Source: Phytohabitans houttuyneae
GTDB lineage: Bacteria > Actinomycetota > Actinomycetes > Mycobacteriales > Micromonosporaceae
Direction of reading: 5' to 3'
Assembly: GCF_011764425.1 (NCBI RefSeq)
Contig: NZ_BLPF01000001.1
Coordinates: 310,001-374,000 of the forward strand
DNA length: 64,000 bases
Shown here piece by piece: positions 26,332-36,044 of this stretch. The notes beneath the pieces are model-generated. The model saw only the letters and a list, made by a program, of their open reading frames with translations, had not been told where the DNA came from and did not search any database. The translations under genes and the position numbers were made by a program. The first letter of the stretch is position 1; each line of letters opens with the position of its first letter.

Positions 26332-26906
26332 TGCCTCTCCTCGGGTTGTGGGTGGACCGCGAGCATCACGCGGTACGGCTCGCCGTCCCGGTCGCCGTAC
26401 TTCTTCAGCAGCGGGCCGACGGCCGCCACGTACTCACTCAGGAAGGCCGCGCGCTGCGCCTCGCCGGCGAGCCGGACCTCGGCCTCGACGGCGGCGCTGG
26501 CGATCTGCTCGCCGTCGAACGCGGCGCGGTCGAGCAGCTGCGCGGCCGCCCGCTGGAGCCGCTCGCCGGCGGCGACGAGGCTCTCGAGCGCCACCTGGTC
26601 GGCGAGCGCGCCGGTGCGCCGCGGGTCGGTCCAGGCCACCCGCGGCGACACCACGAACGTGGCGGCGACCGCCTCGTAGAGGCTCTCCATCAGGTTGCCG
26701 GCGCGCCGCTCACCGACGCGGCGGACCAGGCCGGCCCGCTCGAGCTCCTTGACGTGGTAGTTGACCTTCTGCCGCGGCTGGTCGATGCCGCGGGCGACCA
26801 CGGCCGCCGACGCGGGGCTGCGCAGTGCCGCCAGGATGCGCAGCCGGATGGGGTGGGCGAGCACCTGGAGTGTGTCCAGGTCGTTCACGGACGCCACGGC
26901 TTTCAT
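26328..26906 (-). CDS. ArsR-family transcriptional regulator
   Basis: 192 aa. HTH: LQVLAHPIRLRILAALRSPA, VVARGIDQPRQKVNYHVKEL, ERAGLVRRVGERR. The longer C-terminal half (helical, ending LLKKYGDRDGEPYRVMLAVH) is typical of ArsR regulators paired with AHSA1 proteins. I start at ATG 26906. No ribosome-binding site precedes it; instead an inverted repeat abuts the ATG and a TTGACA box lies about 32 bases up, so the mRNA is probably leaderless. It overlaps the AHSA1-PDZ gene by four bases. Confidence 0.85.
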   Translation of the reverse strand: MKAVASVNDLDTLQVLAHPIRLRILAALRSPASAAVVARGIDQPRQKVNYHVKELERAGLVRRVGERRAGNLMESLYEAVAATFVVSPRVAWTDPRRTGALADQVALESLVAAGERLQRAAAQLLDRAAFDGEQIASAAVEAEVRLAGEAQRAAFLSEYVAAVGPLLKKYGDRDGEPYRVMLAVHPQPEERQ

Positions 26907-26943
26907 GGACAAGAGTCTTGTCCGGACAAGAAACCTTGTCAAG
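26907..26943 (-). promoter_or_regulatory. Promoter and twin operator of the ArsR gene
   Basis: GGACAAGAGTCTTGTCC (26907-26923) is a palindrome with 8-base arms; GGACAAGAAACCTTGTC (26924-26940) is a second, looser copy. On the minus strand TTGACA, 17 bases, AAGACT can be read as -35/-10, so transcription would begin at or next to the ATG and repressor would cover the core promoter. Confidence 0.55.
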
Positions 26944-26985
26944 GCCGGCGCGGCAGTACACCGCACTCACGCTGGACCCGGCGCG

Positions 26986-27108
26986 TCAGGTGCCGTTCTT
27001 CGGGCGCAGCAGCGCCTGTGCCGCGCCGAACAGGGCGCAGATCACCGCCGCCGGGAGGATGACCAGCGCGCTGGCCAGCGTGCGAAGCGGCGTCCAGCGG
27101 GTCTCCAT
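26986..27108 (-). CDS. 40-aa single-pass membrane peptide coupled to the P450 gene
   Basis: Small ORF: METRWTPLRTLASALVILP, then AAVICALFGAAQALL and a polar tail RPKNGT. One hydrophobic helix of about 20 residues with a basic N-terminus. Its ATG overlaps the P450 stop (TGATG), strong evidence that it is translated. It may anchor or modulate the peroxygenase at the membrane, but no homologue is recognised and the role is unknown. Confidence 0.55.
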   Translation of the reverse strand: METRWTPLRTLASALVILPAAVICALFGAAQALLRPKNGT

Positions 27109-28316
27109 CACGCCGGCCGCAGCGCCGGAGCGCGGACGTTCGCGAGGACCATGCCGCTGCGCGGCCGCGTGGGGACGCGGCCCAGCGGGATGCGCACGTC
27201 CTGCGCGGGCACCTCGTATTCCAGCCGCGCGAGCAGCGGCAGCAGCGTGCCCAGCAGCGCCACCGTCACCTCCTCGCCGGGGCAGCGGTGGCCGGTCCGC
27301 GGGTCCCCGCCGCCCTGCGGGATCAGCTCGTAGGGGCCGATCCGCCGGTCCAGGAAGCGGCCGGGCGCGAAGCCGTACGGGTCGGGCCACATCAGCGGGT
27401 GGTGGTTCTGGCCGTAGATGTCGAGCAGCACGATCGAGCCGGCCGGAATGCGGTGGTCGTCCCACTCCAGGTCGTGGGTGGCGAGGCCGCCCACGAAGGG
27501 GGCGAACGGGTAGAAGCGGCGCAGCTCGTGCGCGAAGGCGTCGGTGTACGCGGGGTCGCCGTCGCGCAGGCGCTCGCGGTGTTCGGGCCACAGGTGCAGG
27601 GCGTGCGCGGCGAACGTGACGAACCAGCAGACCGCCACCGTCGGCCGCAGCACGTTGAGCAGCTCGATGGCGGCCACCCGCGGGGGAAGCGGGGTGCCGG
27701 CCGCGCCGGCGTGCTCGGCGATCGCGGCCAGCGCGGAGCCGGCCGGTGCGTCGCCCTTCTCGCGCGCGTGGGTGATGACGCCCTCCAGCCACCGCTCGCG
27801 GCCGGCCCGCGCGCGCCGCGCCCGCAGGTGCCGGGGGCCCACCGTCGCGAAACCGTCCACCATGGACACGAGGTCGGCGGCGAGCGAGTCGTCGGGGCGC
27901 AGCCCCGCCCACGGTGCCACCGCCCGCGCGAGCACCCGCGCCGTCTCGTCAAAGAGCACCACCCGGTCGCGGGTGGCCCAGGTGGCGGCCGCTTCCTCCC
28001 ACTCCTGGGCCGCGTACCGCGACAGCAGCCCGATCCCGTCCCCGCTCAGCATCGACATGAACATCGCCTTGCGCAGCCGGTGGTCCACGCCGTCCAGGTG
28101 GTGTACGCCGCCGCGGCCGAAGAGCGTGTCCTGGACGGGGCCGGGTATCGCGCCGCGACGGTGCACGTTCGCCTCGTCGTAGAAGAAGCGCGCCGCGTCG
28201 GGACCGCACAAACCCGTCACGCGCCGGCCGAGCAGGCGGGTCTCGACCACGCCGTCGGTCGTGCGGCGGCGGAGGTTGGGCAGCCAGCCGTACCCCTCCA
28301 CGAAGAAGGCGAACAT
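27108..28316 (-). CDS. CYP152-type fatty-acid peroxygenase (cytochrome P450)
   Basis: 402-aa P450 of the CYP152 group, which uses H2O2 directly to hydroxylate or decarboxylate fatty acids. Opening GYGWLPNLRRRTTDGVVET matches the family start. LLNVLRPTVAVCWF (I helix) keeps the Arg-Pro pair (R224-P225) that binds the substrate carboxylate in place of the usual acid-alcohol pair. ELRRFYPFAPFVGG is the K-helix region. QGGGDPRTGHRCPGE has the enlarged heme loop with Cys345. No redox partner is needed. It is in an operon with the TetR gene upstream and the membrane peptide downstream. Start ATG 28316, or a GTG six codons upstream. Confidence 0.88.
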   Translation of the reverse strand: MFAFFVEGYGWLPNLRRRTTDGVVETRLLGRRVTGLCGPDAARFFYDEANVHRRGAIPGPVQDTLFGRGGVHHLDGVDHRLRKAMFMSMLSGDGIGLLSRYAAQEWEEAAATWATRDRVVLFDETARVLARAVAPWAGLRPDDSLAADLVSMVDGFATVGPRHLRARRARAGRERWLEGVITHAREKGDAPAGSALAAIAEHAGAAGTPLPPRVAAIELLNVLRPTVAVCWFVTFAAHALHLWPEHRERLRDGDPAYTDAFAHELRRFYPFAPFVGGLATHDLEWDDHRIPAGSIVLLDIYGQNHHPLMWPDPYGFAPGRFLDRRIGPYELIPQGGGDPRTGHRCPGEEVTVALLGTLLPLLARLEYEVPAQDVRIPLGRVPTRPRSGMVLANVRAPALRPA

Positions 28317-28354
28317 GCGACCTTCGATGCCCACCCCGCCGTGGCGCAAACGTC

Positions 28355-28939
28355 CTACCTGAAGATCGTGTCCAGGTGGGCGTCGAGGGCGGCGAGCGCG
28401 GTGTCCGGCCCGTAGTGGTCGCCGAGCAGGTGCACGCCAAGCCCTTCCATCAGCGCGAGCAGGCCCACCGCTGCCTTGTCCGGGTCGACCCCGGGACGCG
28501 GGCCGCCGGCGCGGATCCGCTCGGCGACGAACGCGAGCATCGCGGCCGTGTCGGCGCGCAGCGGTGCGGCGGCCTCGGGGCGCACCGCCGTGTAGGCAAG
28601 GAACGCCAGCGCCACCCGCCCGTCCGCGCGCCGGGCCTCGTCGAGCGGCAGCACCCCGGCCACGAACGCGCGCAGCAGCGCGCGGGGTGACGGGTCGGGC
28701 CCGAGGTCGGCGACGGCCGCGGTGAGGCGGGCCTCGCTGCGCTCCCGCACCACCTCCAGCGCGAACGCCATCATCTCGTCCTTGGTCCGGAAGTAGTGCT
28801 GCACCATCCCCGAGGTCACGCCCGCCTCGGTGGCGACGTGGCGCAGGCTCACCGCCTCCAGGCCGTGCTCCCCCGCCACCCGCAGCAGTGCCTCGGCGAT
28901 GCGGGTGCGGCGCTCGTTGTGGTCGACCACCTTCGGCAT
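28355..28939 (-). CDS. TetR-family transcriptional regulator
   Basis: 194 aa. HTH: RIAEALLRVAGEHGLEAVSL, RHVATEAGVTSGMVQHYFRT, KDEMMAFALEVV. The C-terminal domain (PDKAAVGLLALMEGLGVHLL) is of the TetR_C_6/BetI-like kind. ATG at 28939. First gene of the TetR-P450-peptide operon and divergent from DrrAB. Two matching operators lie in between, so it probably represses both transcripts; fatty acids or a toxic lipophile are plausible inducers. Confidence 0.88.
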   Translation of the reverse strand: MPKVVDHNERRTRIAEALLRVAGEHGLEAVSLRHVATEAGVTSGMVQHYFRTKDEMMAFALEVVRERSEARLTAAVADLGPDPSPRALLRAFVAGVLPLDEARRADGRVALAFLAYTAVRPEAAAPLRADTAAMLAFVAERIRAGGPRPGVDPDKAAVGLLALMEGLGVHLLGDHYGPDTALAALDAHLDTIFR

Positions 28940-28953
28940 GCTCACATGCTTTC

Positions 28954-28999
28954 ACATTGCGACCGCAACGTCATGCATGTTACGTTACGACTGCAATGT
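28954..28999. promoter_or_regulatory. Twin TetR operators in the bidirectional P450 / DrrAB promoter
   Basis: ACATTGCGACCGCAACGT (28954-28971) and ACGTTACGACTGCAATGT (28982-28999) fit one consensus, ACRTTRCGACYGCAAYGT, with 10 bases between them. Both are 18-base dyads around a GACY centre. A strong AGGAGG at about 29002-29010 follows for the DrrA gene. Confidence 0.7.
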
Positions 29000-29015
29000 A
29001 AAGGAGGAGGAGCCG

Positions 29016-29996
29016 ATGGAGTACGCGGTCGAGACGACCGGCCTGGTCAAGCGCTTCGGCGCGGTGACCGCACTCGACGGTGTCGACCTCGCCGTCCCGG
29101 CGGGCACCGTGCTCGGCGTGCTCGGGCCCAACGGCGCCGGCAAGACCACGGCCGTGCGCATCCTCGCCACGCTGCTGCGGCCGGACGCCGGCTCGGCCCG
29201 CGTCGGCGGGTTCGACGTGCGCCGCGAGGCACACCGCGTGCGCGAGCTGATCGGCCTCACCGGGCAGTACGCGTCGGTGGACAACGACCTGTCCGCCCGC
29301 CACAACCTCGTCATGCTCGGCCGCATCCTCGGACTTTCCCGGCCCGAGGCACGCCGGCGGGCGGACGAGCTGCTGACCGACTTCGGGCTGGCGGATGCGG
29401 GCGGCCGCACGGTGCGCGGCTTCTCCGGCGGTATGCGGCGCCGCCTCGACCTGGCCGCGAGCCTCGTGGGCCGGCCCCGCGTGCTCTTCCTCGACGAGCC
29501 CACGAGCGGGCTCGACCCGGCGCGGCGGGGCCAGCTGTGGTCGCGGGTGCGGGACCTGGCGGCGGAGGGGACGACGGTGCTGCTCACGACGCAGTACCTG
29601 GAGGAGGCCGACCAGCTCGCCGACACCGTCGCCGTCTTCGACCGGGGCACGGTGGTGGCCCGGGGCACGCCCGACGCGCTCAAGCGCCGCTCCGGACGCC
29701 AGACGCTCGACCTGCGCCTCGCCGACGCGGCGCGCCTCCCCGACGCGATGTCCATTGTGGAGTCGATGGCCGGTGGGCGGCCGGTCCCGGACGCCGCCCG
29801 GGGCACGCTGAGCGTGCCGCTCGCCGACGCGGCGATGATGCCGGCCATCGTGTGGCGGGTCGACGAGGCCGGCATCGAGATCGCCGAGCTCGCCCTGCGC
29901 CTGCCCAGCCTCGACGACGTGTTCCTTGCGCTGACCGGGCACGCGACCCGGGCGCCGGCGAGCGCGTCGCACGTACCGGAGAGGAACGCCGCATGA
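29016..29996 (+). CDS. DrrA-type ABC transporter ATP-binding protein
   Basis: 326-aa ATPase of the daunorubicin-resistance (DrrA) subfamily. Walker A GPNGAGKTT (37-45), Q-loop GLTGQYASVDNDLSARHNL, signature FSGGMRRRLDLA, Walker B VLFLDEPTSGLD and TTQYLEEADQLAD. The C-terminal DrrA extension ends RLPSLDDVFLALTGH. It powers export of a lipophilic compound through the permease whose gene overlaps its stop by four bases. ATG at 29016 after an AGGAGGAGG stretch. Confidence 0.9.
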   Translation: MEYAVETTGLVKRFGAVTALDGVDLAVPAGTVLGVLGPNGAGKTTAVRILATLLRPDAGSARVGGFDVRREAHRVRELIGLTGQYASVDNDLSARHNLVMLGRILGLSRPEARRRADELLTDFGLADAGGRTVRGFSGGMRRRLDLAASLVGRPRVLFLDEPTSGLDPARRGQLWSRVRDLAAEGTTVLLTTQYLEEADQLADTVAVFDRGTVVARGTPDALKRRSGRQTLDLRLADAARLPDAMSIVESMAGGRPVPDAARGTLSVPLADAAMMPAIVWRVDEAGIEIAELALRLPSLDDVFLALTGHATRAPASASHVPERNAA

Positions 29997-30748
29997 CCAC
30001 GGCCGTGAGCCAATATCTGACGCTGACCTGGCGCGGCGTCGTGAAGATCAAGCGCAACCCGCTCGTGCTGACCGACGTGGTCCTCGGCCCGGCGGTCTTC
30101 CTGGTCCTGTTCGTGTACGTCTTCGGCGGCGCGATCGACGGCAGCACCCGCGACTACCTGCAGTACGTGCTGCCCGGCATGATCGGCCTGATGACGCTGC
30201 TCGCCACGATGGGCGTCGGCGTCGCGCTCAACCAGGACCTGGAGCGGGGCGTGTTCGACCGCTTCCGCAGCCTCCCGATGGCCCGCTCCGCACCGCTCGT
30301 CGGCGCGATCGGCGGCGACGTGGTGCGGCAGGTGGTGGCGGTCGGCGCGCTGATCGGGTTCGGCTCGCTGCTCGGCTTCCGCTTCCAGACCGGCGTGTGG
30401 CAGGTGCTCGCGGCGTGCGGCCTCGCGGTGGGGTTTGCGGTGGCGCTGTCGTGGGTGTGGGTGCTGCTCGGCCTGGTGATGAAGGACGCGCAGACCGTGC
30501 AGGGGCTGGGTGCGCTGGTGATCTTCCCGCTCGCGTTCGCCAGCAACATCTTCGTCGACCCGGCGACGATGCCGGGCTGGCTGCGCGCGTTCGTCGCGGT
30601 CAACCCGATCCGCCACCTCATGGACGCCATGCGCGGACTCATGCTCGGCGGGCCGGTCGCCCGGCCGGTGCTGTGGACGGTGCTCTGGATGGCCGGCTTC
30701 GTGGCGGTTTTCGCGCCGCTGGCCCTGACCGCGTACCGCCGCCGATGA
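29993..30748 (+). CDS. DrrB-type ABC transporter permease
   Basis: 251-aa ABC-2 permease with six helices. The N-terminus LTLTWRGVVKIKRNPLVLTD is the DrrB elbow. DLERGVFDRFRSLPMARSAP is the conserved ABC-2 loop. FPLAFASNIFVDPATMPGWL and FVAVNPIRHLMDAMRGLMLG are the signature C-terminal block. It overlaps both neighbours (ATGA). Together with the ATPase it probably exports a hydrophobic molecule related to the TetR-controlled P450. Confidence 0.9.
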   Translation: MTTAVSQYLTLTWRGVVKIKRNPLVLTDVVLGPAVFLVLFVYVFGGAIDGSTRDYLQYVLPGMIGLMTLLATMGVGVALNQDLERGVFDRFRSLPMARSAPLVGAIGGDVVRQVVAVGALIGFGSLLGFRFQTGVWQVLAACGLAVGFAVALSWVWVLLGLVMKDAQTVQGLGALVIFPLAFASNIFVDPATMPGWLRAFVAVNPIRHLMDAMRGLMLGGPVARPVLWTVLWMAGFVAVFAPLALTAYRRR

Positions 30749-31323
30749 GCGCCCTGCGGACCGTCACCGCCTACGAGTCGGCGATGTGGCGCGGGCTGTA
30801 CCGGTGGATCACCCGGCGCCCCCTCAGGCTCGCGCCCGGCGACGTGGCCTTCGGGCACGCGGGCCCGGTCAAGCCCATCTTCGTGGTCTTCATCGTCCTG
30901 TCCGCGCTGGAGATCCCGATCCTCGACCTGATCATCACCCGGCTCGTGGCGTGGCCGGCGGTCCGCTACGTCGCGCTCGCCGCCGGCGTCTACGGCCTCG
31001 TCTGGATGATCGGCCTTCTCGGCGCGCTGCTGACCAGCCCGCACCTCGTCGGCGATGCCGGCATCCGGATCCGCAACGGCACCTCGGTCGACGTGACGAT
31101 CCCGTGGGAGGCGGTCGACCGGGTCGGCCACCGCTACCGCTCGCTCCCCTCCAGCCGCGCCCTGCAGGTCGAGGACGGGGTGCTGCACCTCGGCACGGGC
31201 GGCCAGACCAGCGTCGACGTCGCCCTGCGCGAGCCGCTCACGCTGCTGGCGCACACGGTGCGTGAGGTCCGCTTCTACGCCGACGACCCGAAGGCGCTGG
31301 TCGCCCTGGCCAGGGAGCGCTGA
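30745..31323 (+). CDS. Two-helix membrane protein with PH-like C-terminal domain
   Basis: 192 aa. Soluble N-terminus SAMWRGLYRWITRRPLRLAPGD, two adjacent helices (about 44-64 and 72-93), then a beta-rich tail: GDAGIRIRNGTSVDVTIPWE, VDRVGHRYRSLPSSRALQV and VDVALREPLTLLAHTVREV. That tail resembles the bacterial PH domain of small actinomycete membrane proteins. Its ATG overlaps the permease stop, so it belongs to the DrrAB operon. Function unknown; an accessory membrane factor is the simplest reading. Confidence 0.65.
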   Translation: MSALRTVTAYESAMWRGLYRWITRRPLRLAPGDVAFGHAGPVKPIFVVFIVLSALEIPILDLIITRLVAWPAVRYVALAAGVYGLVWMIGLLGALLTSPHLVGDAGIRIRNGTSVDVTIPWEAVDRVGHRYRSLPSSRALQVEDGVLHLGTGGQTSVDVALREPLTLLAHTVREVRFYADDPKALVALARER

Positions 31324-31344
31324 GCCTCGGGAGGAGCCGCCCCG

Positions 31345-31692
31345 CTAGGCGGCCAGTTGGACGGTGAGCGCGGCGGCCGCGAGCAGCAGGAACATCGCGG
31401 GCGCGGGAATGTGTGAGTACCAGCGGGCCCGCACGACCGTGACCACCGCGGCGGCGAAGTAGACGAGCAGGGCGACCGACGCGGCCACGCCGATCGCCGG
31501 CAGCGCGATGCCCAGCAGGAGGCCCGCGGCGCCGGCGGCCTTGGCGAGGCCGAGCGCGGGCAGCCATGAGGCTGGCACCCCGTAGCGGCTCATGTTCTCC
31601 AGGACGAAGCGGGCGCGCAGGAAGTCGACGGCGGCCGCGGCGGTGTTGGCGGCGGCGGCGACGGCCGTGACCGCGAGGTAGGTGGCAGACAC
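31345..31692 (-). CDS. DoxX-like membrane protein
   Basis: 115-aa four-helix protein of the DoxX_2 type: VSATYLAVTAVAAAANTAA, RFVLENMSRYGVPASWLP, GLAKAAGAAGLLLGI and ARWYSHIPAPAMFLLLAAA (with the SH motif before the last helix). DoxX-like proteins are linked to redox stress and membrane oxidoreductase complexes. I chose the GTG at 31692; the frame is open further up but that part is not family-like. Convergent with the DrrAB operon, 21 bases apart. Confidence 0.75.
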   Translation of the reverse strand: MSATYLAVTAVAAAANTAAAAVDFLRARFVLENMSRYGVPASWLPALGLAKAAGAAGLLLGIALPAIGVAASVALLVYFAAAVVTVVRARWYSHIPAPAMFLLLAAAALTVQLAA

Positions 31693-31807
31693 ACCAATAG
31701 GGACGACGGGCGGGCTGAAAAGGGGACCGCCGCGCCGCGCCGGCTGATGGACGTCGCTGTCCGCCGGTGGGAACATCGGCTGGCCAGCCGCCGAGAGGAG
31801 CCGCGCC

Positions 31808-33202
31808 ATGCGCCGACGTCACGTGTCCCGCGCCGCCGTTGGCGTCGCCGCCGCCATGACCTCGCTGGTCGTGGCCGCGCCCGCCACCGCGACGCCCGGT
31901 GCCGGGTCGGCGGGGCTCGGCGACCCGTACTTCCCGCTCGCCGGCAACGGCGGCTACGACGTGCGGCACTACTCCCTCGACCTCGACTACGTGCGCGCGG
32001 ACAACTTCCTCGACGCCTCCACCACGATCACCGCGCGGGCCACGCAGGACCTGCGGCGCTTCAACCTCGACCTGCGCGGCTTCACGGTCACCCGGGTGAC
32101 GGTCAACCTGCTGCCCGCCACGTTCACCCGCGAGCAGGAGCAGGAGCTGGTGATCACGCCGCGGGTTCCGCTGCGGCGGGGCAAGCCGTTCGTGGTGAAG
32201 GTGGAGTACCGGGGCGAGCCGACCGAGGTGATCGACCCGGACGGCAGCAGCGAGGGGTGGGTGCCGACCGCGGACGGCGCGTTCGTGGTCAACGAGCCGC
32301 AGGGCTCCCCCGGCTGGTACCCGGCCAACGACAACCCGCGCGACAAGGCCACGTACGACATGGCGATCACGGTGCCGAAGGGCATCACCGCGATCGGCAA
32401 CGGGCGGCTGCTGTCCAAGCGGGACCACGGCGGCAAGACGACCTGGCGGTGGTACGAGGACTCGCCGATGGCCCCCTACCTCGCCACCGCCACCAACGGC
32501 GTCTTCGAGCTGCGGGTCAGCAAGGCCGGGCGCATCCCGCTGTACCACGCGGTCGACCCCGCCGAGGCACCCAACGGCGCCTTCGACGTGCTGGCCATCG
32601 AGGCGGAGGTCATCGAGTTCTTCTCCGACCTGTACGGGCCGTACCCGTTCAGCAGCGGCGGCGGCGTGGTCGACCACGCGCCCGAGGTGGGGTACGCGCT
32701 GGAGTCGCAGACCAAGTCGCAGTACGACAGCACGCCCGGCGAGGGCACGGTGGTGCACGAGATCTCGCACCAGTGGTTCGGCAACGCGGTGAGCCTCACG
32801 GTGTGGCCGGACATCTGGCTGAACGAGGGCTTCGCGACGTTCTCCGAGTGGATCTACGACGAGAAGCACGGCGGCCAGAGCGCGCAGGCCTCGTTCGACC
32901 AGGTGTACGCGCGGCCGCCGACGAGCTCCATCTGGACCCGGCCGCCGGGCAACGTGGGCGGGCCGGCGTTCCTGTTCAGCGGCACGGTGTACGACCGCGG
33001 CGCGGCGACGCTCCAGGCGCTGCGGGTCAAGGTCGGCGACCGGACGTTCTTTCGGATCCTGCGAGAGTGGTACGCACGGGGCCGCGACGGCAACGTCACC
33101 ACCGCCGACTTCGTGCGCCTGGCCGAAAAGCGCAGCGGCCGGCAGCTCGACGCGTTCTTCGACACCTGGCTGTACCAGCCGTCGAAGCCGACCACCTGGT
33201 AG
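31808..33202 (+). CDS. Secreted M1-family zinc metallopeptidase
   Basis: 464 aa, exported (basic N-terminus MRRRHVSRAAVG, hydrophobic core, cleavage near APATATPG). N-terminal beta domain YDVRHYSLDLDYVRADNFLD, then the thermolysin-like domain with HEISHQWFGN (H317, E318, H321) and NEGFA (E340), the HExxH-x18-E zinc site of aminopeptidase N. It lacks the long C-terminal ERAP-type domain, so it is a short actinomycete form. Probably trims peptides outside the cell. ATG at 31808 behind GAGAGGAG. Confidence 0.9.
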   Translation: MRRRHVSRAAVGVAAAMTSLVVAAPATATPGAGSAGLGDPYFPLAGNGGYDVRHYSLDLDYVRADNFLDASTTITARATQDLRRFNLDLRGFTVTRVTVNLLPATFTREQEQELVITPRVPLRRGKPFVVKVEYRGEPTEVIDPDGSSEGWVPTADGAFVVNEPQGSPGWYPANDNPRDKATYDMAITVPKGITAIGNGRLLSKRDHGGKTTWRWYEDSPMAPYLATATNGVFELRVSKAGRIPLYHAVDPAEAPNGAFDVLAIEAEVIEFFSDLYGPYPFSSGGGVVDHAPEVGYALESQTKSQYDSTPGEGTVVHEISHQWFGNAVSLTVWPDIWLNEGFATFSEWIYDEKHGGQSAQASFDQVYARPPTSSIWTRPPGNVGGPAFLFSGTVYDRGAATLQALRVKVGDRTFFRILREWYARGRDGNVTTADFVRLAEKRSGRQLDAFFDTWLYQPSKPTTW

Positions 33203-33298
33203 CGGCCCGGCGCCGATTGTCCTCCCCCACGGCGTGACGCGCGGCGGCTTCCCACGTTTCCGGCCACCGCCCGCCCCGCCCGGCGGACGCTCGGGGTT

Positions 33299-35049
<1,751 letters not shown>

Positions 35050-35063
35050 CTAGGGGCGTCACG

Positions 35064-35078
35064 GCTGTGCGGAACAGC
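35064..35078. promoter_or_regulatory. LysR-type dyad in the dgdA/LysR intergenic region
   Basis: GCTGTGCGGAACAGC has arms GCTGT/ACAGC and contains a T-N11-A core. A partial copy GGCTGTGCGGAG follows at about 35094. Located in the 68 bases between the divergent decarboxylase and LysR genes, as expected for LysR binding. Confidence 0.5.
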
Positions 35079-35108
35079 TCCGGTTTGCGGCTAGGCTGTG
35101 CGGAGATC

Positions 35109-36044
35109 ATGCACAAGGAACCCCGGCTGCACACCGGCCGCCTCCAGATGCTGAGCCTGCTCGACAGCCTCGGCACGGTGCGTGCCGTCGCCGCCGCCCT
35201 GCACATGAGCCCGTCGGCGGTGTCGGCGCAGCTCGCCGTCCTGGAGTCCGAGGCGGGGGTCGAGCTGCTGCGGCGCTCGGGCCGCCGGGTGCGGCTCACC
35301 ACCGCGGGCCGCGCGCTCACCCGCCACGCGCGGGTCATCCTCGACCAGGTCAAGGCCGCGGAGGCCGAGCTCGACGGGCTGGCCGGGCGGCCGACCGGGC
35401 CGGTGCGGCTCGCCGCGTTCTCCAGCGCCGTGCGCCGCCTCGCCATCCCGCTCGCCACCCGCCTGCGCGAGACGCACCCCGGGATCGCGCTGGAGATCAG
35501 CGAGCTGGACCCGGGCGCCAGCCACCCGGCGCTGCGGCGGGGCGACTTCGACATCGTCGTGACCGCCGACTTCGCCGACGGCTCGCTGCCGGTCGACCCG
35601 GACGTCCGCGCGGTGCCCCTGTTCGCCGACGCGATCGTGCTGGTGACCGCCGCGGACCGGGCCGAGACCGGCCCCGCCGACCTCGCCGACCACGCGCACG
35701 CGGCCTGGGCGCTCGACCTGCCCGGCACCTACCTGTCCAACCTGATCCTGGCCACCTGCCGCCGCGCCGGCTTCGAGCCGTCGGTCGCCGGCCGCTTCGC
35801 CAGCTACGAGCTGCTGCTCGCGCACGTCGAGGAAGGGCTCTCGGTCTCACTGCTGCCCGGCCTGGCCGTCGACCCGCGCTACAAGGTGACCGCGCGTCCC
35901 CTCAAAGAGCCGATGACCCGCCAGGTGTACGCGGCGGTCCGCGGCCGCGCTCCCCTCACCGCCGCCACCCGCGCGGTGCTGGACGAGCTTTGCGACCTGG
36001 CCGCGCGTAATTTTCCCGGCCCGGCCGGACAGTACCTGGTGTGA
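35109..36044 (+). CDS. LysR-family regulator, probable DgdR-like
   Basis: 311 aa. HTH: LQMLSLLDSLGTVRAVAAAL, HMSPSAVSAQLAVLESEAGV, then LRRSGRRVRLTTAGRALTRH. The effector domain begins GPVRLAAFSSAVRRLAIPLA and includes RRGDFDIVVTADF. Start ATG 35109. Divergent from the decarboxylase it probably controls. Its GTG-TGA end overlaps the ECF sigma start, so it also leads a three-gene operon. Confidence 0.85.
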   Translation: MHKEPRLHTGRLQMLSLLDSLGTVRAVAAALHMSPSAVSAQLAVLESEAGVELLRRSGRRVRLTTAGRALTRHARVILDQVKAAEAELDGLAGRPTGPVRLAAFSSAVRRLAIPLATRLRETHPGIALEISELDPGASHPALRRGDFDIVVTADFADGSLPVDPDVRAVPLFADAIVLVTAADRAETGPADLADHAHAAWALDLPGTYLSNLILATCRRAGFEPSVAGRFASYELLLAHVEEGLSVSLLPGLAVDPRYKVTARPLKEPMTRQVYAAVRGRAPLTAATRAVLDELCDLAARNFPGPAGQYLV

